Shown in pieces: positions 47,484 to 56,666 of a stretch of DNA of 64,000 nt. Below the pieces are notes generated by a model. The model did not search any database. It had not been told where the DNA came from and saw only the letters and a program-made list of their open reading frames with translations. This DNA comes from Shinella sumterensis. GTDB lineage: Bacteria; Pseudomonadota; Alphaproteobacteria; Rhizobiales; Rhizobiaceae. Location of the stretch: positions 186,001 to 250,000 of the forward strand of contig NZ_MYFN02000005.1 in NCBI RefSeq assembly GCF_004514425.2, written 5' to 3'. Both the position numbers and the translations under genes were made by a program. Position 1 is the first letter of the stretch, and every line of letters starts with the position of its first letter.

Positions 47484-49094
47484 ATGCAGGAACTTGGCGT
47501 TCGCAACCCCGCGCAGGGGCTTACCGCGATAGGTATCCATACAAACGGCACGGTGCGGTACAACTTTGCAGCCGAGGCGCTCTATGAAGAAGCGCTCGGC
47601 CGCGGCGAGGCGGTCAAGACCGCCCATGGCGCGCTTCGCGCGCTGACCGGCCAGCACACCGGCCGCTCGCCGAAGGACAAGTTCGTCGTGCGCGACGAAA
47701 ACACCGAAAGCGCCATCTGGTGGGATAACAACAAGGCCGTGTCGCGCGCGCATTTCGATGCGCTTCACGCCGACATGCTCGCCCATGCCGCCGAACGCGA
47801 TCTCTTCGTGCAGGACCTGATCGGCGGTGCCGATGCCGATTACGCGCTGCCGACCCGCGTCGTCACCGAACTCGCCTGGCATTCGCTGTTCATCCGCAAT
47901 CTGCTCATCCGCCCGCAAGAGGCGGATCTTGCGACATTCGCGCCGAAGCTCACCATCATCGACCTGCCGACCTTCAAGGCCGATCCGGCCCGCCACGGTG
48001 CGCGCACCGAAACCATGATCGCCTGCGACCTGACGCGCGGCATCGTGCTGATCGCCGGCACCTATTATGCCGGCGAGATGAAGAAGTCGGTCTTCACGGT
48101 GCTCAACTGGCTGCTGCCGAGCGAAAAGGTCATGCCGATGCACTGCTCGGCCAATGTCGGCCCCGATGGCGACGCCGCCGTCTTCTTCGGCCTGTCGGGC
48201 ACCGGCAAGACCACGCTTTCGGCCGATCCGAACCGCACGCTCATCGGCGATGACGAGCACGGCTGGGGCGAGAACGGCATCTTCAACTTCGAAGGCGGCT
48301 GCTACGCCAAGACCATTCGCCTGTCGGCCGAGGCCGAGCCGGAAATCCACGCGACGACGCAGCGTTTCGGCACCGTCCTGGAGAACGTCGTGCTCGACGC
48401 CAACGGCGTGCCCGACTTCAACGATGGCTCGCTGACGGAAAACACGCGTTGCGCCTATCCGCTGCACTTCATTCCGAATGCCAGCGACACCGGCCGTGCG
48501 CCGCATCCGAAGACGATCATCATGCTGACGGCCGATGCCTTCGGCGTCATGCCGCCGATCGCCCGTCTGACGCCGGACCAGGCCATGTACCACTTCCTGT
48601 CCGGCTACACCGCCAAGGTCGCCGGCACGGAGCGCGGCGTGACCGAGCCGGAAGCCACCTTCTCGACCTGCTTCGGCGCGCCCTTCATGCCGCGCCACCC
48701 CACGGTCTATGGCAACCTGCTCAAGGAACTGATCGCCGAGCACGGCGTCGATTGCTGGCTGGTCAACACCGGCTGGACCGGCGGTGCCTACGGCGAAGGC
48801 CGTCGCATGCCGATCAAGGCGACCCGCACCCTGCTCGCTGCCGCCCTCGATGGCTCGCTGAAGGATGCGCTCTTCCGCCGCGACGACAATTTCGGCTTCC
48901 AGGTGCCCGTCTCGGTGCCGGGCGTCGACACGAAGATCCTCGATCCGCGCTCGACCTGGTCGAATGGCGCCGCCTACGACAAGCAGGCCCAGAAGCTCGT
49001 CGACATGTTCGTTGCGAACTTCGAGAAGTTCGAGGATCAGGTCGACGGCAGCGTGCGCGACGCCGCTCCCGGCCTCAAGGTTGCAGCAGAATAA
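47484..49094 (+). CDS. pckA: Phosphoenolpyruvate carboxykinase (ATP)
   Basis: A 536-residue ATP-type PEPCK, the gluconeogenic step from oxaloacetate to PEP. The kinase-1a loop [11 protein letters not shown] has Lys242; [12 protein letters not shown] near residue 54 and the metal-site [21 protein letters not shown] near 255-275 are family blocks. Two LacI-type operators upstream suggest carbon-source control, and ChvI, encoded divergently, may also act on this promoter. A strong terminator follows 27 bases after the stop. Confidence 0.97.
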   Translation: MQELGVRNPAQGLTAIGIHTNGTVRYNFAAEALYEEALGRGEAVKTAHGALRALTGQHTGRSPKDKFVVRDENTESAIWWDNNKAVSRAHFDALHADMLAHAAERDLFVQDLIGGADADYALPTRVVTELAWHSLFIRNLLIRPQEADLATFAPKLTIIDLPTFKADPARHGARTETMIACDLTRGIVLIAGTYYAGEMKKSVFTVLNWLLPSEKVMPMHCSANVGPDGDAAVFFGLSGTGKTTLSADPNRTLIGDDEHGWGENGIFNFEGGCYAKTIRLSAEAEPEIHATTQRFGTVLENVVLDANGVPDFNDGSLTENTRCAYPLHFIPNASDTGRAPHPKTIIMLTADAFGVMPPIARLTPDQAMYHFLSGYTAKVAGTERGVTEPEATFSTCFGAPFMPRHPTVYGNLLKELIAEHGVDCWLVNTGWTGGAYGEGRRMPIKATRTLLAAALDGSLKDALFRRDDNFGFQVPVSVPGVDTKILDPRSTWSNGAAYDKQAQKLVDMFVANFEKFEDQVDGSVRDAAPGLKVAAE

Positions 49095-49121
49095 GCCTGT
49101 TGCAGACGGTGATTCACGTGA

Positions 49122-49147
49122 AACCCGGCCCGCAAGGCCGGGTTTTT
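49122..49147 (+). terminator. Rho-independent terminator after pckA
   Basis: AACCCGGCC-CGCAA-GGCCGGGTT followed by TTTC, 27 bases after the pckA stop. Confidence 0.88.
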
Positions 49148-49211
49148 CGTTGCCGCAAATGGCTTCCCGTTTCCTGGTCGCGCCGTTACAACGGCGTGGA
49201 AAGGAACTCTC

Positions 49212-49646
49212 ATGGCCAGCGAACCCCTCCATATCAGCAACACGATCACCATTGCCGGCTGGGAACTGACCGAGCAGTTCGTGCTGGCGGGCGGTCCGGG
49301 CGGACAGAATGTCAACAAGGTCTCGACGGCGGTCCAGCTGTTTTACGATCTGCGCAACTCGCCCGCGCTCAATGAGCGGGTGAAGGCCAATGCGTTGAAG
49401 CTCGCCGGCCGCCGGGTGTCCAAGGACGGCGTGCTGATGATCGAGGCCAGCCGCTTCCGCAGCCAGGAGCGCAACCGCGAGGATGCACGCGAACGGCTGA
49501 AGGAACTGATCCTCAAGGCCGCTGAACCGCCACCGCCGCCGCGTCGCAAGACGAAGCCGACGAAGGGCTCGGTCGAGCGCCGCCTCAAGGCGAAATCCGG
49601 CCGTTCCGACGTCAAGCGCATGCGCGCCCGGCCGGATGGCGAATGA
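49212..49646 (+). CDS. arfB: Alternative ribosome-rescue factor / peptidyl-tRNA hydrolase ArfB
   Basis: A 144-residue ArfB (YaeJ/ICT1 type). The catalytic GGQ lies in LAGGPGGQNVNKV (residues 25-37). The C-terminal 35 residues are basic (PPPPRRKTKPTKGSVERRLKAK in two blocks, then SGRSDVKRMRARPDG), the tail that probes the empty mRNA channel. It releases peptides from stalled ribosomes. Monocistronic, with AAGGAACTCTC before the ATG. Confidence 0.94.
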   Translation: MASEPLHISNTITIAGWELTEQFVLAGGPGGQNVNKVSTAVQLFYDLRNSPALNERVKANALKLAGRRVSKDGVLMIEASRFRSQERNREDARERLKELILKAAEPPPPPRRKTKPTKGSVERRLKAKSGRSDVKRMRARPDGE

Positions 49647-49742
49647 CGGCCGCAACTTGGCCGTTTATCGGTTTGAAGAAAACAATTCCTTCCCTTTACC
49701 GGAAGGGTCTGCTTAATTCGGCTGAGAACGGGAGGTAAACAC

Positions 49743-50201
49743 ATGGGTCTCTTCAGCTTTATCAAGAACGCGGGCAAGAAGCTGGGCATCGGCGGCGGCG
49801 ACGATGCACCGGATGCCGAAGCGGTGAAGAAGGAACTGGAATCGCACGGCCTCGGCACCGACGCGGTGCAGGTCGAGGTTGTCGACGACAAGGTCGTCCT
49901 GAAGGGCAGCGTCGCGGACCAGGCCGTCTTCGAGAAAGCCATCGTCGCCGTCGGCAACACGCTGGGCGTCTCCAAGGTCGATACGGAAGGCCTTGCCGTT
50001 GCGTCCGCGCCCGCCAGGGAGCCGGTCTTCTACACGGTCAAGAAGGGCGACAACCTCTGGAAGATCGCCGAAGCCCAGTACGGCAAGGGCAAGGGCGCCA
50101 AGCACACCGTGATCTTCGACGCCAACCGGCCGATGCTGTCCCATCCGGACAAGATCTATCCCGGCCAGGTTCTGCGCATCCCGGACCTGTCGGAGACCTG
50201 A
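49743..50201 (+). CDS. BON-LysM domain protein (Kbp/YgaU type)
   Basis: A 152-residue soluble protein: a short basic N-terminus, a BON domain (about residues 25-87) and a LysM domain (about 95-148, YTVKKGDNLWKIAEAQYG ... YPGQVLRIP). E. coli YgaU/Kbp with the same architecture binds potassium in the cytosol; no signal peptide is seen here either. A strong GGGAGGT ribosome site precedes the ATG. It is followed one base after its stop by the alkB GTG. Confidence 0.88.
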   Translation: MGLFSFIKNAGKKLGIGGGDDAPDAEAVKKELESHGLGTDAVQVEVVDDKVVLKGSVADQAVFEKAIVAVGNTLGVSKVDTEGLAVASAPAREPVFYTVKKGDNLWKIAEAQYGKGKGAKHTVIFDANRPMLSHPDKIYPGQVLRIPDLSET

Positions 50202-50202
50202 T

Positions 50203-50826
50203 GTGACGGAGACGGGGCACGACCTCGCACCGGGGTTGCGCTATGTCCCTGACTATTTCGATCGCGCGGCGCAGGAAGCCCTCGTGGCCGCCATCCGCGC
50301 GGTCGTTGCCGATGCACCGCTTTACGTGCCGCGCATGCCGAAGACCGGCAAGGCGATGTCCGTGCGCATGACCAATTGCGGCGCGCTCGGCTGGGTGACG
50401 GACAAGGACAACGGCTACCGCTACCAGCCCACCCACCCGGAAACGGGCCGCCCCTGGCCGGCCATCCCGCAAACGCTTCTGGCCCTGTGGGAAGCGGTTT
50501 CCGGCTTCGCAAAGCCGCCGGAAGCCTGCCTCGTCAATTTCTATGACCCGGAGGCGAAGATGGGCCTGCATCAGGACCGCGACGAGACGGATCTTGCCGC
50601 ACCCGTCGTCTCCGTCTCGCTCGGCGACCAGTGCCTGTTCCGCGTCGGCGGCACGTCGCGCAGCGATCCGACGCGCTCGTTCCGGCTGTCGAGCGGCGAC
50701 GTCTTCGTGTTCGGGGGCGAAAGCCGGCTCATCTTCCATGGCGTCGACCGGATCTATCCCGGCACGTCCACGCTCCTGAGAAATCCCGGGCGCATCAACC
50801 TGACGCTGCGACGCGTCAATCCTTGA
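50203..50826 (+). CDS. alkB: AlkB-type alpha-ketoglutarate-dependent DNA/RNA dealkylase
   Basis: A 207-residue Fe(II)/2-oxoglutarate dioxygenase that repairs 1-methyladenine and 3-methylcytosine. The iron ligands are His123 and Asp125 (LHQDRDE) and His179 (FHGVDRI), and 2-oxoglutarate is held by the Arg cluster in NPGRINLTLRR. VNFYDPEAKMG is the nucleotide-recognition segment. It starts with GTG one base after the LysM gene, so the two share a transcript; no Ada-like gene is nearby. It converges with coaA. Confidence 0.94.
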   Translation: MTETGHDLAPGLRYVPDYFDRAAQEALVAAIRAVVADAPLYVPRMPKTGKAMSVRMTNCGALGWVTDKDNGYRYQPTHPETGRPWPAIPQTLLALWEAVSGFAKPPEACLVNFYDPEAKMGLHQDRDETDLAAPVVSVSLGDQCLFRVGGTSRSDPTRSFRLSSGDVFVFGGESRLIFHGVDRIYPGTSTLLRNPGRINLTLRRVNP

Positions 50827-50843
50827 ACGGTCCCCGACTCCGG

Positions 50844-51842
50844 CTAAAGCTTGCGCAGCGCCACCGTCTCGATGAGGTGGTTCTCGCCCTTCTGAAGGAT
50901 GAGGTCGGCGCGCGGGCGCGTCGGCAGGATGTTCTGGTGCAGGTTCTTCAGGTTGATGTTGTGCCAGAGCCCTTCGGCGATGGCGAGCGCATCCGCCTCG
51001 CTGATCCGCGCATAGCGGTGGAAGTAGGAATCCGGGTTCTGGAAGGCGGTGTCGCGCAGCCGCATGAAGCGCTCGACATACCAGCTGTGGATCAGGCTTT
51101 CCTCGGCGTCGATATAGATCGAGAAGTCGAAGAAGTCCGATACCATCGGCACGATCTTGCCGTCGGCCGGCAGGTTGCGCGATTGCAGGACATTGATGCC
51201 CTCGAAGATCAGGATATCCGGCCGGTCGACGGCACGGAAGGCGTTCGGCAGCACGTCATAGGTGAGGTGCGAATACATCGGCGCCGGCACGTTCGGCTTG
51301 CCGGCCTTGATCGCCGACAGGAAGCGCAGCAGCGCGCCGGTATCGTAGCTCTCGGGGAAACCCTTGCGCTCCATCAGGTTCTCGCGCTGGAGCACGGCGT
51401 TCGGATAGAGGAAACCGTCCGTCGTGACGAGATCGACCTTCGGGCTGGACGGCCAGCGCGACAGCAGTTCCTTCAGGATACGCGCCGTGGTCGATTTGCC
51501 GACCGCCACCGAGCCGGCAATGCCGATGACGAACGGCGTCTTGGCCTCGTTCGACAGCGCCAGGAACCGCTTGCGCTGTTCGAACAGCATCTGCGAGGAT
51601 TCGACATGGGCCGACAGGAGGCGCGACAGCGAGAGATAGATGCGCCGGACCTCGTCGAGATCGATCGGGTCGTTCAGCGAGCGCAGGCGCTGGACCTCGT
51701 CGGCCGTCAGCGTCAGCGGCGTATCGGCACGGAAATGCGCCCATTCCTCGGCGGGGAAGAATCGATAGGGCGAATAGTTCCGGTTGCCGAAATCATCCGG
51801 AATATCCGGCTGGTCCTTGTCGCGCGCTGCCTGGATCATCAA
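50844..51842 (-). CDS. coaA: Pantothenate kinase, type I
   Basis: A 332-residue CoaA, the first committed and feedback-regulated step of coenzyme A synthesis. The P-loop GSVAVGKST is near residue 109; [19 protein letters not shown] and [12 protein letters not shown] are family blocks. It overlaps the 3' end of hisE by 4 bases and is the last gene of the his run on the minus strand, an arrangement shared by Rhizobiaceae. Confidence 0.95.
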   Translation of the reverse strand: MMIQAARDKDQPDIPDDFGNRNYSPYRFFPAEEWAHFRADTPLTLTADEVQRLRSLNDPIDLDEVRRIYLSLSRLLSAHVESSQMLFEQRKRFLALSNEAKTPFVIGIAGSVAVGKSTTARILKELLSRWPSSPKVDLVTTDGFLYPNAVLQRENLMERKGFPESYDTGALLRFLSAIKAGKPNVPAPMYSHLTYDVLPNAFRAVDRPDILIFEGINVLQSRNLPADGKIVPMVSDFFDFSIYIDAEESLIHSWYVERFMRLRDTAFQNPDSYFHRYARISEADALAIAEGLWHNINLKNLHQNILPTRPRADLILQKGENHLIETVALRKL

Positions 51843-52159
51843 TTCTTCCGGCTGGCCTTTTCCGCTAGGCCGGACTGGCCTGTGCGCCTCTCCAGCTCCC
51901 CCAGCACATCTTGTAACGGCACCCCGCCGATTTTCAAGACGACCATCAGATGATAGAGCAGATCGGCCGCCTCGCTGGTCAGCGCGGCCTTGTCGCCTTC
52001 GATGGCCGCAATCACGGTCTCGACGGCTTCTTCGCCCAGTTTCTTTGCCGCCTTCGGCTGCCCGGCCGCCACGAGCTTGGCCGTCCAGCTTTCCGAGGGA
52101 TCGGCAGCCGCGCGGGCAGCCACGATCGCTTCGAGATCGGCCAGGGTAAACGTGCTCAT
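51839..52159 (-). CDS. hisE: Phosphoribosyl-ATP pyrophosphatase
   Basis: A 106-residue HisE that removes pyrophosphate from PR-ATP in histidine synthesis. The all-alpha MazG-like core shows [18 protein letters not shown], in which the paired Glu bind magnesium, then [11 protein letters not shown]. The ATG ending at 52159 is preceded by CAGGAGGCCCCG. It lies 40 bases after hisF. HisI is not in this window and must be encoded elsewhere. Confidence 0.94.
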   Translation of the reverse strand: MSTFTLADLEAIVAARAAADPSESWTAKLVAAGQPKAAKKLGEEAVETVIAAIEGDKAALTSEAADLLYHLMVVLKIGGVPLQDVLGELERRTGQSGLAEKASRKN

Positions 52160-52199
52160 CGGGGCCTCCTGTTCATTGCTTGGCATGTGCCGCTGCCCG

Positions 52200-52976
52200 T
52201 CAGTCCAGCCGCATGGCGATGCCGTGCTCGGCCATGTAGCGCTTGGCTTCGCCCACCGTATAGGTGCCGAAGTGGAAGATGGATGCGGCGAGCACGGCCG
52301 TCGCATGGCCGTCGCGCACGCCCTCGACGAGATGATCCAGCGTGCCGACGCCGCCCGATGCGATGACCGGCACGGAAACGCGGTCGGCAATGGTGCGGGT
52401 CAGCGCGATGTCATAGCCGCCCTTCTGGCCGTCACGGTCCATGGAGGTCAAAAGCAGTTCGCCCGCGCCGCGCTCCACCATCTTTTCCGCAAAGGCGACG
52501 GCGTCGATGCCGGTCGGCTTGCGGCCGCCATGGGTGAAGATCTCCCAGCGGTCTTCCTCGCCCTCGGCCGAGACCTTCTTGGAATCGATCGAGACGACGA
52601 TGCACTGGTTGCCGAACTTGTCGGCGGCCTCGGCGACGAAATCCGGATTGGAGACGGCGGCCGAGTTGATCGAGACCTTGTCGGCGCCGGCCAGCAGCAG
52701 CTTGCGGATATCGGCGACCGTGCGCACGCCGCCGCCGACGGTGAGCGGCATGAAGCAATGGTCGGCGGTGCGCGCCACGACGTCGAAGATCGTGTCGCGG
52801 TTGTCCGAGGACGCCGTGATGTCGAGGAAGCACAGCTCGTCCGCGCCGGCGGCATCATAGACCTTGGCCGATTCGACGGGATCGCCGGCATCGACCAGAT
52901 TGAGGAAGCTGACGCCCTTCACGACGCGGCCGTCCTTCACGTCCAGGCAGGGAATAACGCGGGCCTTGAGGGTCAA
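52200..52976 (-). CDS. hisF: Imidazole glycerol phosphate synthase subunit HisF, with a displaced TTG start
   Basis: A 258-residue (alpha/beta)8 cyclase that, with HisH, makes imidazole-glycerol phosphate and AICAR. Catalytic Asp12 (CLDVKDG) and the second Asp (about residue 130, SIDSKKVS) are present, as are both phosphate loops (GGGVRT, ASGGVGT). The frame begins only at a TTG at 52976, with GGAGG 7 bases upstream. The ancestral ATG, overlapping the hisA stop as ATGA, lies 110 bases further up and now opens a short leader. The leader's TGA overlaps this TTG (TTGA), so coupling from hisA may be relayed through it. Confidence 0.9.
   Translation of the reverse strand: MTLKARVIPCLDVKDGRVVKGVSFLNLVDAGDPVESAKVYDAAGADELCFLDITASSDNRDTIFDVVARTADHCFMPLTVGGGVRTVADIRKLLLAGADKVSINSAAVSNPDFVAEAADKFGNQCIVVSIDSKKVSAEGEEDRWEIFTHGGRKPTGIDAVAFAEKMVERGAGELLLTSMDRDGQKGGYDIALTRTIADRVSVPVIASGGVGTLDHLVEGVRDGHATAVLAASIFHFGTYTVGEAKRYMAEHGIAMRLD
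52932..52975. repeat. 44-bp direct repeat, downstream copy (start of hisF)
   Basis: Identical to 53042-53085 over 44 bases; encodes the first 15 residues of HisF minus the first base of the start codon. The two copies are separated by 66 bases, giving a 110-bp period (not a multiple of three). Confidence 0.97.
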
Positions 52977-53086
52977 AGGACGGCCTCCATCTTTTCGTTT
53001 TGCGCGTCCTCGCCGCTCCGCGGCTGCGGGCGTCGCGGGCTGTCCTTCACGTCCAGGCAGGGAATAACGCGGGCCTTGAGGGTCAT
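52973..53086 (-). CDS. 37-residue leader ORF made by duplication of the hisF 5' end
   Basis: It starts at the ancestral hisF ATG (53086, overlapping the hisA stop in ATGA, with GGGGAGAAG before it). It reads the normal HisF opening [15 protein letters not shown] and then runs into 22 unrelated residues ([20 protein letters not shown], then VL). It stops at TGA 52975-52973, which overlaps the TTG start of the functional hisF. Translation is likely, given the intact ribosome site and start; a function other than coupling is not evident. Confidence 0.7.
   Translation of the reverse strand: MTLKARVIPCLDVKDSPRRPQPRSGEDAQNEKMEAVL
53042..53085. repeat. 44-bp direct repeat, upstream copy (ancestral hisF start)
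   Basis: Perfect copy of 52932-52975. The intervening 66 bases (52976-53041) match neither hisA nor hisF and contain a GC-rich inverted repeat GCCGC-TCC-GCGGC (53012-53024). Confidence 0.97.
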
Positions 53087-53826
53087 GCGGCTTCTCCCCG
53101 TGCTGCGCGGATCGTTGCCAGCGCTTCGGCGGGATCGATGCGGCCGTCGTAGAGCGCGCGGCCGGAGATCGCGCCTTCCAGCTTGCGGGCGTCGGAGGCG
53201 ACGAGGCGGTGGATGTCGTCCATCGAGGCGAGGCCGCCCGAGGCGATGACGGGGATGGACACGGCGTCGGCCAGTTCCAGCGTGGAGGCCCAGTTGATGC
53301 CGGTCAGGATGCCGTCGCGGTCGATGTCGGTGTAGATGATCGCGGCAACGCCGGCGCCCTCGAACTTCTTCGCAAGCTCGATGACGCCGAGCTCGGAGGC
53401 TTCCGCCCAGCCCTCGACGGCCACCTTGCCGCCCTTGGCGTCGATGCCGACGGCGACCTTGCCGGGAAATGCCTTGCAGGCCGCGATGACGAGTGCTGGA
53501 TCGCGCACGGCCACGGTGCCGAGGATGACGCGGGAGAGCCCGCGCGCCAGCCAGCTTTCGATATGGTCGAGCGTGCGGATGCCGCCGCCGAGCTGCACGG
53601 GGTTCTTCGTCGCCTTCAGGATGGCGTCGACGGCAGCACCGTTGACGCTCGTCCCCGCGAAGGCGCCGTTGAGGTCGACCACATGCAGCCATTCGAAGCC
53701 CTGGTCCTCGAAGGCCTTGGCCTGTGCGGCCGGGTCGGGATTGTAGACGGTGGCCTGCTCCATGTCGCCGAGTTTCAGGCGAACGCACTGGCCGTCCTTC
53801 AGGTCGATGGCGGGAAAGAGGATCAT
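53083..53826 (-). CDS. hisA: ProFAR isomerase
   Basis: A 247-residue (alpha/beta)8 isomerase for N'-(5'-phosphoribosyl)formimino-AICAR-ribonucleotide. Catalytic Asp8 (FPAIDLKDG), the second Asp in YTDIDRDG near residue 169, and the GGGIR and ASGGL phosphate loops are present. Its TGA overlaps the ancestral hisF ATG. It lies 13 bases after hisH. Confidence 0.96.
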   Translation of the reverse strand: MILFPAIDLKDGQCVRLKLGDMEQATVYNPDPAAQAKAFEDQGFEWLHVVDLNGAFAGTSVNGAAVDAILKATKNPVQLGGGIRTLDHIESWLARGLSRVILGTVAVRDPALVIAACKAFPGKVAVGIDAKGGKVAVEGWAEASELGVIELAKKFEGAGVAAIIYTDIDRDGILTGINWASTLELADAVSIPVIASGGLASMDDIHRLVASDARKLEGAISGRALYDGRIDPAEALATIRAARGEAA

Positions 53827-53839
53827 GGCGTTTTCCAGT

Positions 53840-54481
53840 TCAGGGCTTCCAGCGGAGGAAATTGGAGATGAGGGCGAGGCCGAGCGCCTGGCTCTTTTCC
53901 GGGTGGAACTGCGCGCCGGCCTTGTTGTCCCTGGCGACGAAGGCGGTCATCGGACCGCCGTAGTCGACGGTCGCGACGACGTCGTCGGGGTTTTCGGCGG
54001 CGAGGTGGTAGGAGTGCACGAAATAGGCGTGCAGCGTTTCCGGGATGCCGGAAAACAGCGGATGCGCGCGTTTGCGGTCCAGCGTGTTCCAGCCGATCTG
54101 CGGGATCTTGAGGTCGGGCTCGCTCGGCGTCATCAGCACCACGTCGCCCTTGATCCAGCCGAGGCCTTGCGTCGTGGTCTTTTCCAGGCCGCGCGACGAC
54201 ATGAGCTGCATGCCCACGCAGATGCCGAGGAAGGGGCGGGCCTTGGCCTCCACCGCCTCGCGCAACGCCTCCACCATGCCGGGCACGGCGTCGAGGCCGC
54301 GGCGGCAATCGGCATAGGCGCCCACGCCGGGCAGCACGATGCGGTCGGCGGATGCCACGCGGTCGGCCTTGTCCGTGAGGTCGATCTCGGCGTCGATCCC
54401 GGCTTCGCGGGCGGCACGCTCGAAGGCCTTGGTGGCCGAGCGCAGGTTGCCCGAACCGTAATCGATGATGGCTACGCGCAT
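53840..54481 (-). CDS. hisH: Imidazole glycerol phosphate synthase subunit HisH
   Basis: A 213-residue class I glutamine amidotransferase that supplies ammonia to HisF. The nucleophile is Cys88 in GICVGMQ, and the His-Glu pair is in QFHPEKSQ near residue 195; the opening [15 protein letters not shown] is typical. It follows the DUF2628 gene by one base and precedes hisA by 13 bases. Confidence 0.96.
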   Translation of the reverse strand: MRVAIIDYGSGNLRSATKAFERAAREAGIDAEIDLTDKADRVASADRIVLPGVGAYADCRRGLDAVPGMVEALREAVEAKARPFLGICVGMQLMSSRGLEKTTTQGLGWIKGDVVLMTPSEPDLKIPQIGWNTLDRKRAHPLFSGIPETLHAYFVHSYHLAAENPDDVVATVDYGGPMTAFVARDNKAGAQFHPEKSQALGLALISNFLRWKP

Positions 54482-54482
54482 T

Positions 54483-54953
54483 CTATCGTCCTTCCTTGAA
54501 ACCGACGAGGCCGAGCATGGGAGCATGCGGGCGCGTCGCGGTTCCGGAGGCCGGCAGGGACACGCCGTCGCGCGCCTCCGTCTCGCCGGCCGGGGTTTCC
54601 ATGTCGTAGATGTCTTCCGCCGTCGCGCGGTCCTCGGCCGAGATCACGGCATCGATCGTCCAGCCCTTTCGCTCGAGGCCCGCGACGACCATCGAGGGGC
54701 CTTCGAGCGCCACGAGCAGGCCGGTGGCAAGGCAGACGCCCAGCCCGGCAAGCCCGAAGACTGGGTGATCCGAGATGGCCGAGCCGAGCATTTGCACGGC
54801 GAAGGCGAGGGCGGCCGCAAGCCAGGCGCGATGCCAGGCGAGCCAGAGGAACGGCAGGAAGAAGGCGACCCAGGAGAAGCGGTCGCGCACGAACCGGGCC
54901 TTTTCATCGCCGCTCAGGGCACCCGGTGGTATCAGAACGAGGAATGTGGCCAT
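54483..54953 (-). CDS. DUF2628 membrane protein within the his operon
   Basis: A 156-residue protein with a DUF2628-like region: charged N-terminus, two or three hydrophobic segments (about residues 28-60 and 68-86), then a soluble tail with an acidic stretch ([20 protein letters not shown]). Its function is unknown. It lies between hisB and hisH, one base from the latter, a position conserved in Rhizobiaceae, so co-expression with histidine synthesis is likely, although no link to the pathway chemistry is apparent. Confidence 0.82.
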   Translation of the reverse strand: MATFLVLIPPGALSGDEKARFVRDRFSWVAFFLPFLWLAWHRAWLAAALAFAVQMLGSAISDHPVFGLAGLGVCLATGLLVALEGPSMVVAGLERKGWTIDAVISAEDRATAEDIYDMETPAGETEARDGVSLPASGTATRPHAPMLGLVGFKEGR

Positions 54954-55024
54954 GACGGCCTCCGGCTTTTGTTAGCTTTGCAATTCCGGACGCAAACCGC
55001 TTCACGCTTTTGCTGGAATTGCTT

Positions 55025-55618
55025 TCAGGCCAGCGAACCCTTCGTCGAGGGAACGCGGCCCGCCTGGCGGGGATCGATCTCGGTCGCCGTGCGCAGCACG
55101 CGCGCGACGGCCTTGAAGCACGTCTCCGAGATATGATGGTTGTTTGCGCCGTAGATGTTCTGGATATGCAGCGTGATGCCGGCGTGCTGGGCAAGCGCGT
55201 TGAAGAATTCGCGCACCAGCTCGGTGTCGAAGGTGCCGATCTTGGGCGCCGAGAAATCGACGTTCCAGACGAGGAAGGGGCGGCCGGAGACATCGACGGC
55301 GGCGCGCGTCATGGTCTCGTCCATGGCAAGGTCGAGCGAGGCATAGCGCGTGATGCCGCGACGGTCGCCGAGCGCCTTCGCGATGGCCTGGCCGATGGCG
55401 ATGCCGGTGTCCTCGACGGTGTGGTGATCGTCGACATGCAGGTCGCCCTCGGTCTTGATCTCCATGTCGATGAGCGAATGGCGCGACAGCTGGTCGAGCA
55501 TATGATCGAAGAAACCGACGCCCGTCGAAATGGTCGACGTGCCGGTGCCGTCGATATCGACGGTGACCGATACGGAGGTCTCGTTCGTCTTGCGCGAAAC
55601 GCTGGCGGTGCGGCTCAT
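55025..55618 (-). CDS. hisB: Imidazoleglycerol-phosphate dehydratase
   Basis: A 197-residue HisB of the monofunctional type (no phosphatase domain). The two duplicated metal-binding blocks are [12 protein letters not shown] near residue 43 and [14 protein letters not shown] near 71, with the second-half counterparts ENALAQHAG-like [10 protein letters not shown] and [12 protein letters not shown]. It is the first gene of the hisB-DUF2628-hisH-hisA-hisF-hisE-coaA run; CCGGAGACTGCA precedes the ATG. Confidence 0.96.
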   Translation of the reverse strand: MSRTASVSRKTNETSVSVTVDIDGTGTSTISTGVGFFDHMLDQLSRHSLIDMEIKTEGDLHVDDHHTVEDTGIAIGQAIAKALGDRRGITRYASLDLAMDETMTRAAVDVSGRPFLVWNVDFSAPKIGTFDTELVREFFNALAQHAGITLHIQNIYGANNHHISETCFKAVARVLRTATEIDPRQAGRVPSTKGSLA

Positions 55619-56537
55619 TGCAGTCTCCGGTAAAGTATTGGCGCTCCTTAACAGGGCTCTTCATAAAACGCCAGTCTTTCGAGGGTTTCCGGCGCATGCG
55701 GCGATGATCCCGCGCGCAGACGCCGCCGGGATGATCAGCATTCGGCAATCCGGAGAACCGCGCGAAAGCGTCGCCTCTGGAAAGGGTGTGTGGTGGCTTC
55801 GCTTTCGCGCGGCCCAGGCGTTCTTCGGAGGCGGTCTTGTCCTCCTTCAGGCATGGCAGGGCTTCGCTGCGCATTCTGGCTGGCCCATGCGCCTTGTCCG
55901 GAAACCGCGTTCCGCACTTTCCGGGGGCATGGGCTGCTATCCTGCCTGCATGGCGGACCCAAACCGTCCCCGCGACCCGGGGACGGGGGAAGCCCCGCAC
56001 GGCGAAGGGCGTCACCCCTTCGTCGCTCCAAACCTCTCTCGCCCCGCCGCACGTTACGGCAGACAACGAAAGCGCCTCCTCCCGCCCGCATCGACACGTT
56101 ACGCGATCCGTCCGGCGGCGGAAGGACGTTCAGGATAGGCGATGAGCGGAAGACGGGGATGATTTGCGCGTGAAAAGGGCGATGGGGACTGGAATGATTG
56201 GGTTTTTTCGGTGACGGCGTCCCCGTGTTTCACGGGTGGTTGCGGTCGTCATTATATCAACCGCCACCACACCTGCCGTTGTCACACCGACAGCCGCCGC
56301 ACGCGCCAGGCCACACCCACCGACGTCATCCTCGGGCTTGACCCGAGGATGACGGAGGAGAGGGCGGTAGCGCAGCAGAGGCGTAGCGTGGAAGACATGG
56401 CGTGGCAGGGTAACGTCGCGCGGCAGGGGACGTACGGCGCCGTGGAGACGTAGCGCGGAGGGGCGCGCGGGCGCGCCGTGTCGTCTCGGGCGATGAATGC
56501 AGGAGAGGGGGCACCGGCGAAGCGGCGCCCCTTGGCG
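55619..56537. other. 0.9-kb stretch without a convincing gene
   Basis: It lies between hisB and the 42-residue peptide gene. Open frames occur on both strands (for example 55735-56097 minus) but are Arg/Pro/Gly-rich, lack ribosome sites and resemble no family. Structure seen: a GC-rich hairpin CGTCCCC ... GGGGACG at 55967-55987, and a 31-base palindrome at 56324-56354 followed by a purine-rich GGAGGAGAGGGCGG tract. The hisB promoter should lie in the first 150 bases. Confidence 0.6.
56324..56354. repeat. 31-base palindromic element of the dispersed rhizobial type
   Basis: A 13-bp perfect stem (CGTCATCCTCGGG / CCCGAGGATGACG) with loop CTTGA. The CATCCTCGGGCTTGACCCGAGGATG core is a sequence I recognise as recurring between genes in many alphaproteobacterial chromosomes. 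Only one copy occurs in this window. Confidence 0.75.
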
Positions 56538-56666
56538 TCATTTCTTCTTGGTTGCGCTTTCGCTGTTCTTGACCTGCGCGCCAAGGGTCGGGGCGGCTTT
56601 TGCGGCCACCTTGTCCTTCTTGGGTTTGCGGACTTCCTTGTTGCTGCGGACCTGACCCTTGGCCAT
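56538..56666 (-). CDS. Small basic conserved peptide (42 residues)
   Basis: MAKGQVRSNKEVRKPKKDK opens a 42-residue, very Lys-rich peptide ending SATKKK; about 13 of 42 residues are Lys or Arg. The ATG ending at 56666 has GAGGG 8 bases upstream; an ATG two codons earlier is the alternative. Peptides with this opening are found at the same place in other Rhizobiaceae as hypothetical proteins, often as MAKGQxRSNxExRKPKK. The charge suggests nucleic-acid or ribosome binding, but nothing is known. It is divergent from hslV. Confidence 0.65.
   Translation of the reverse strand: MAKGQVRSNKEVRKPKKDKVAAKAAPTLGAQVKNSESATKKK

Noticed and set aside
52973-53788. A 271-codon frame running through hisA into the hisF leader as a fusion protein.
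   Set aside because: It is out of frame with hisA, and its hisA part has no similarity; only its last 37 codons, beginning at the ancestral hisF ATG, are credible.
55735-56097. A minus-strand frame of 120 codons upstream of hisB.
   Set aside because: Arg/Gly/Pro-rich, no ribosome site, no recognisable domain; kept only as part of the gene-free interval.
55619-56537. Possible tmRNA, RNase P or 6S-type RNA gene in the long gap.
   Set aside because: I found no tmRNA tag coding sequence, no RNase P core (GAGGAAAGTC-like) and no tRNA-like acceptor; a covariance search would be needed to go further.
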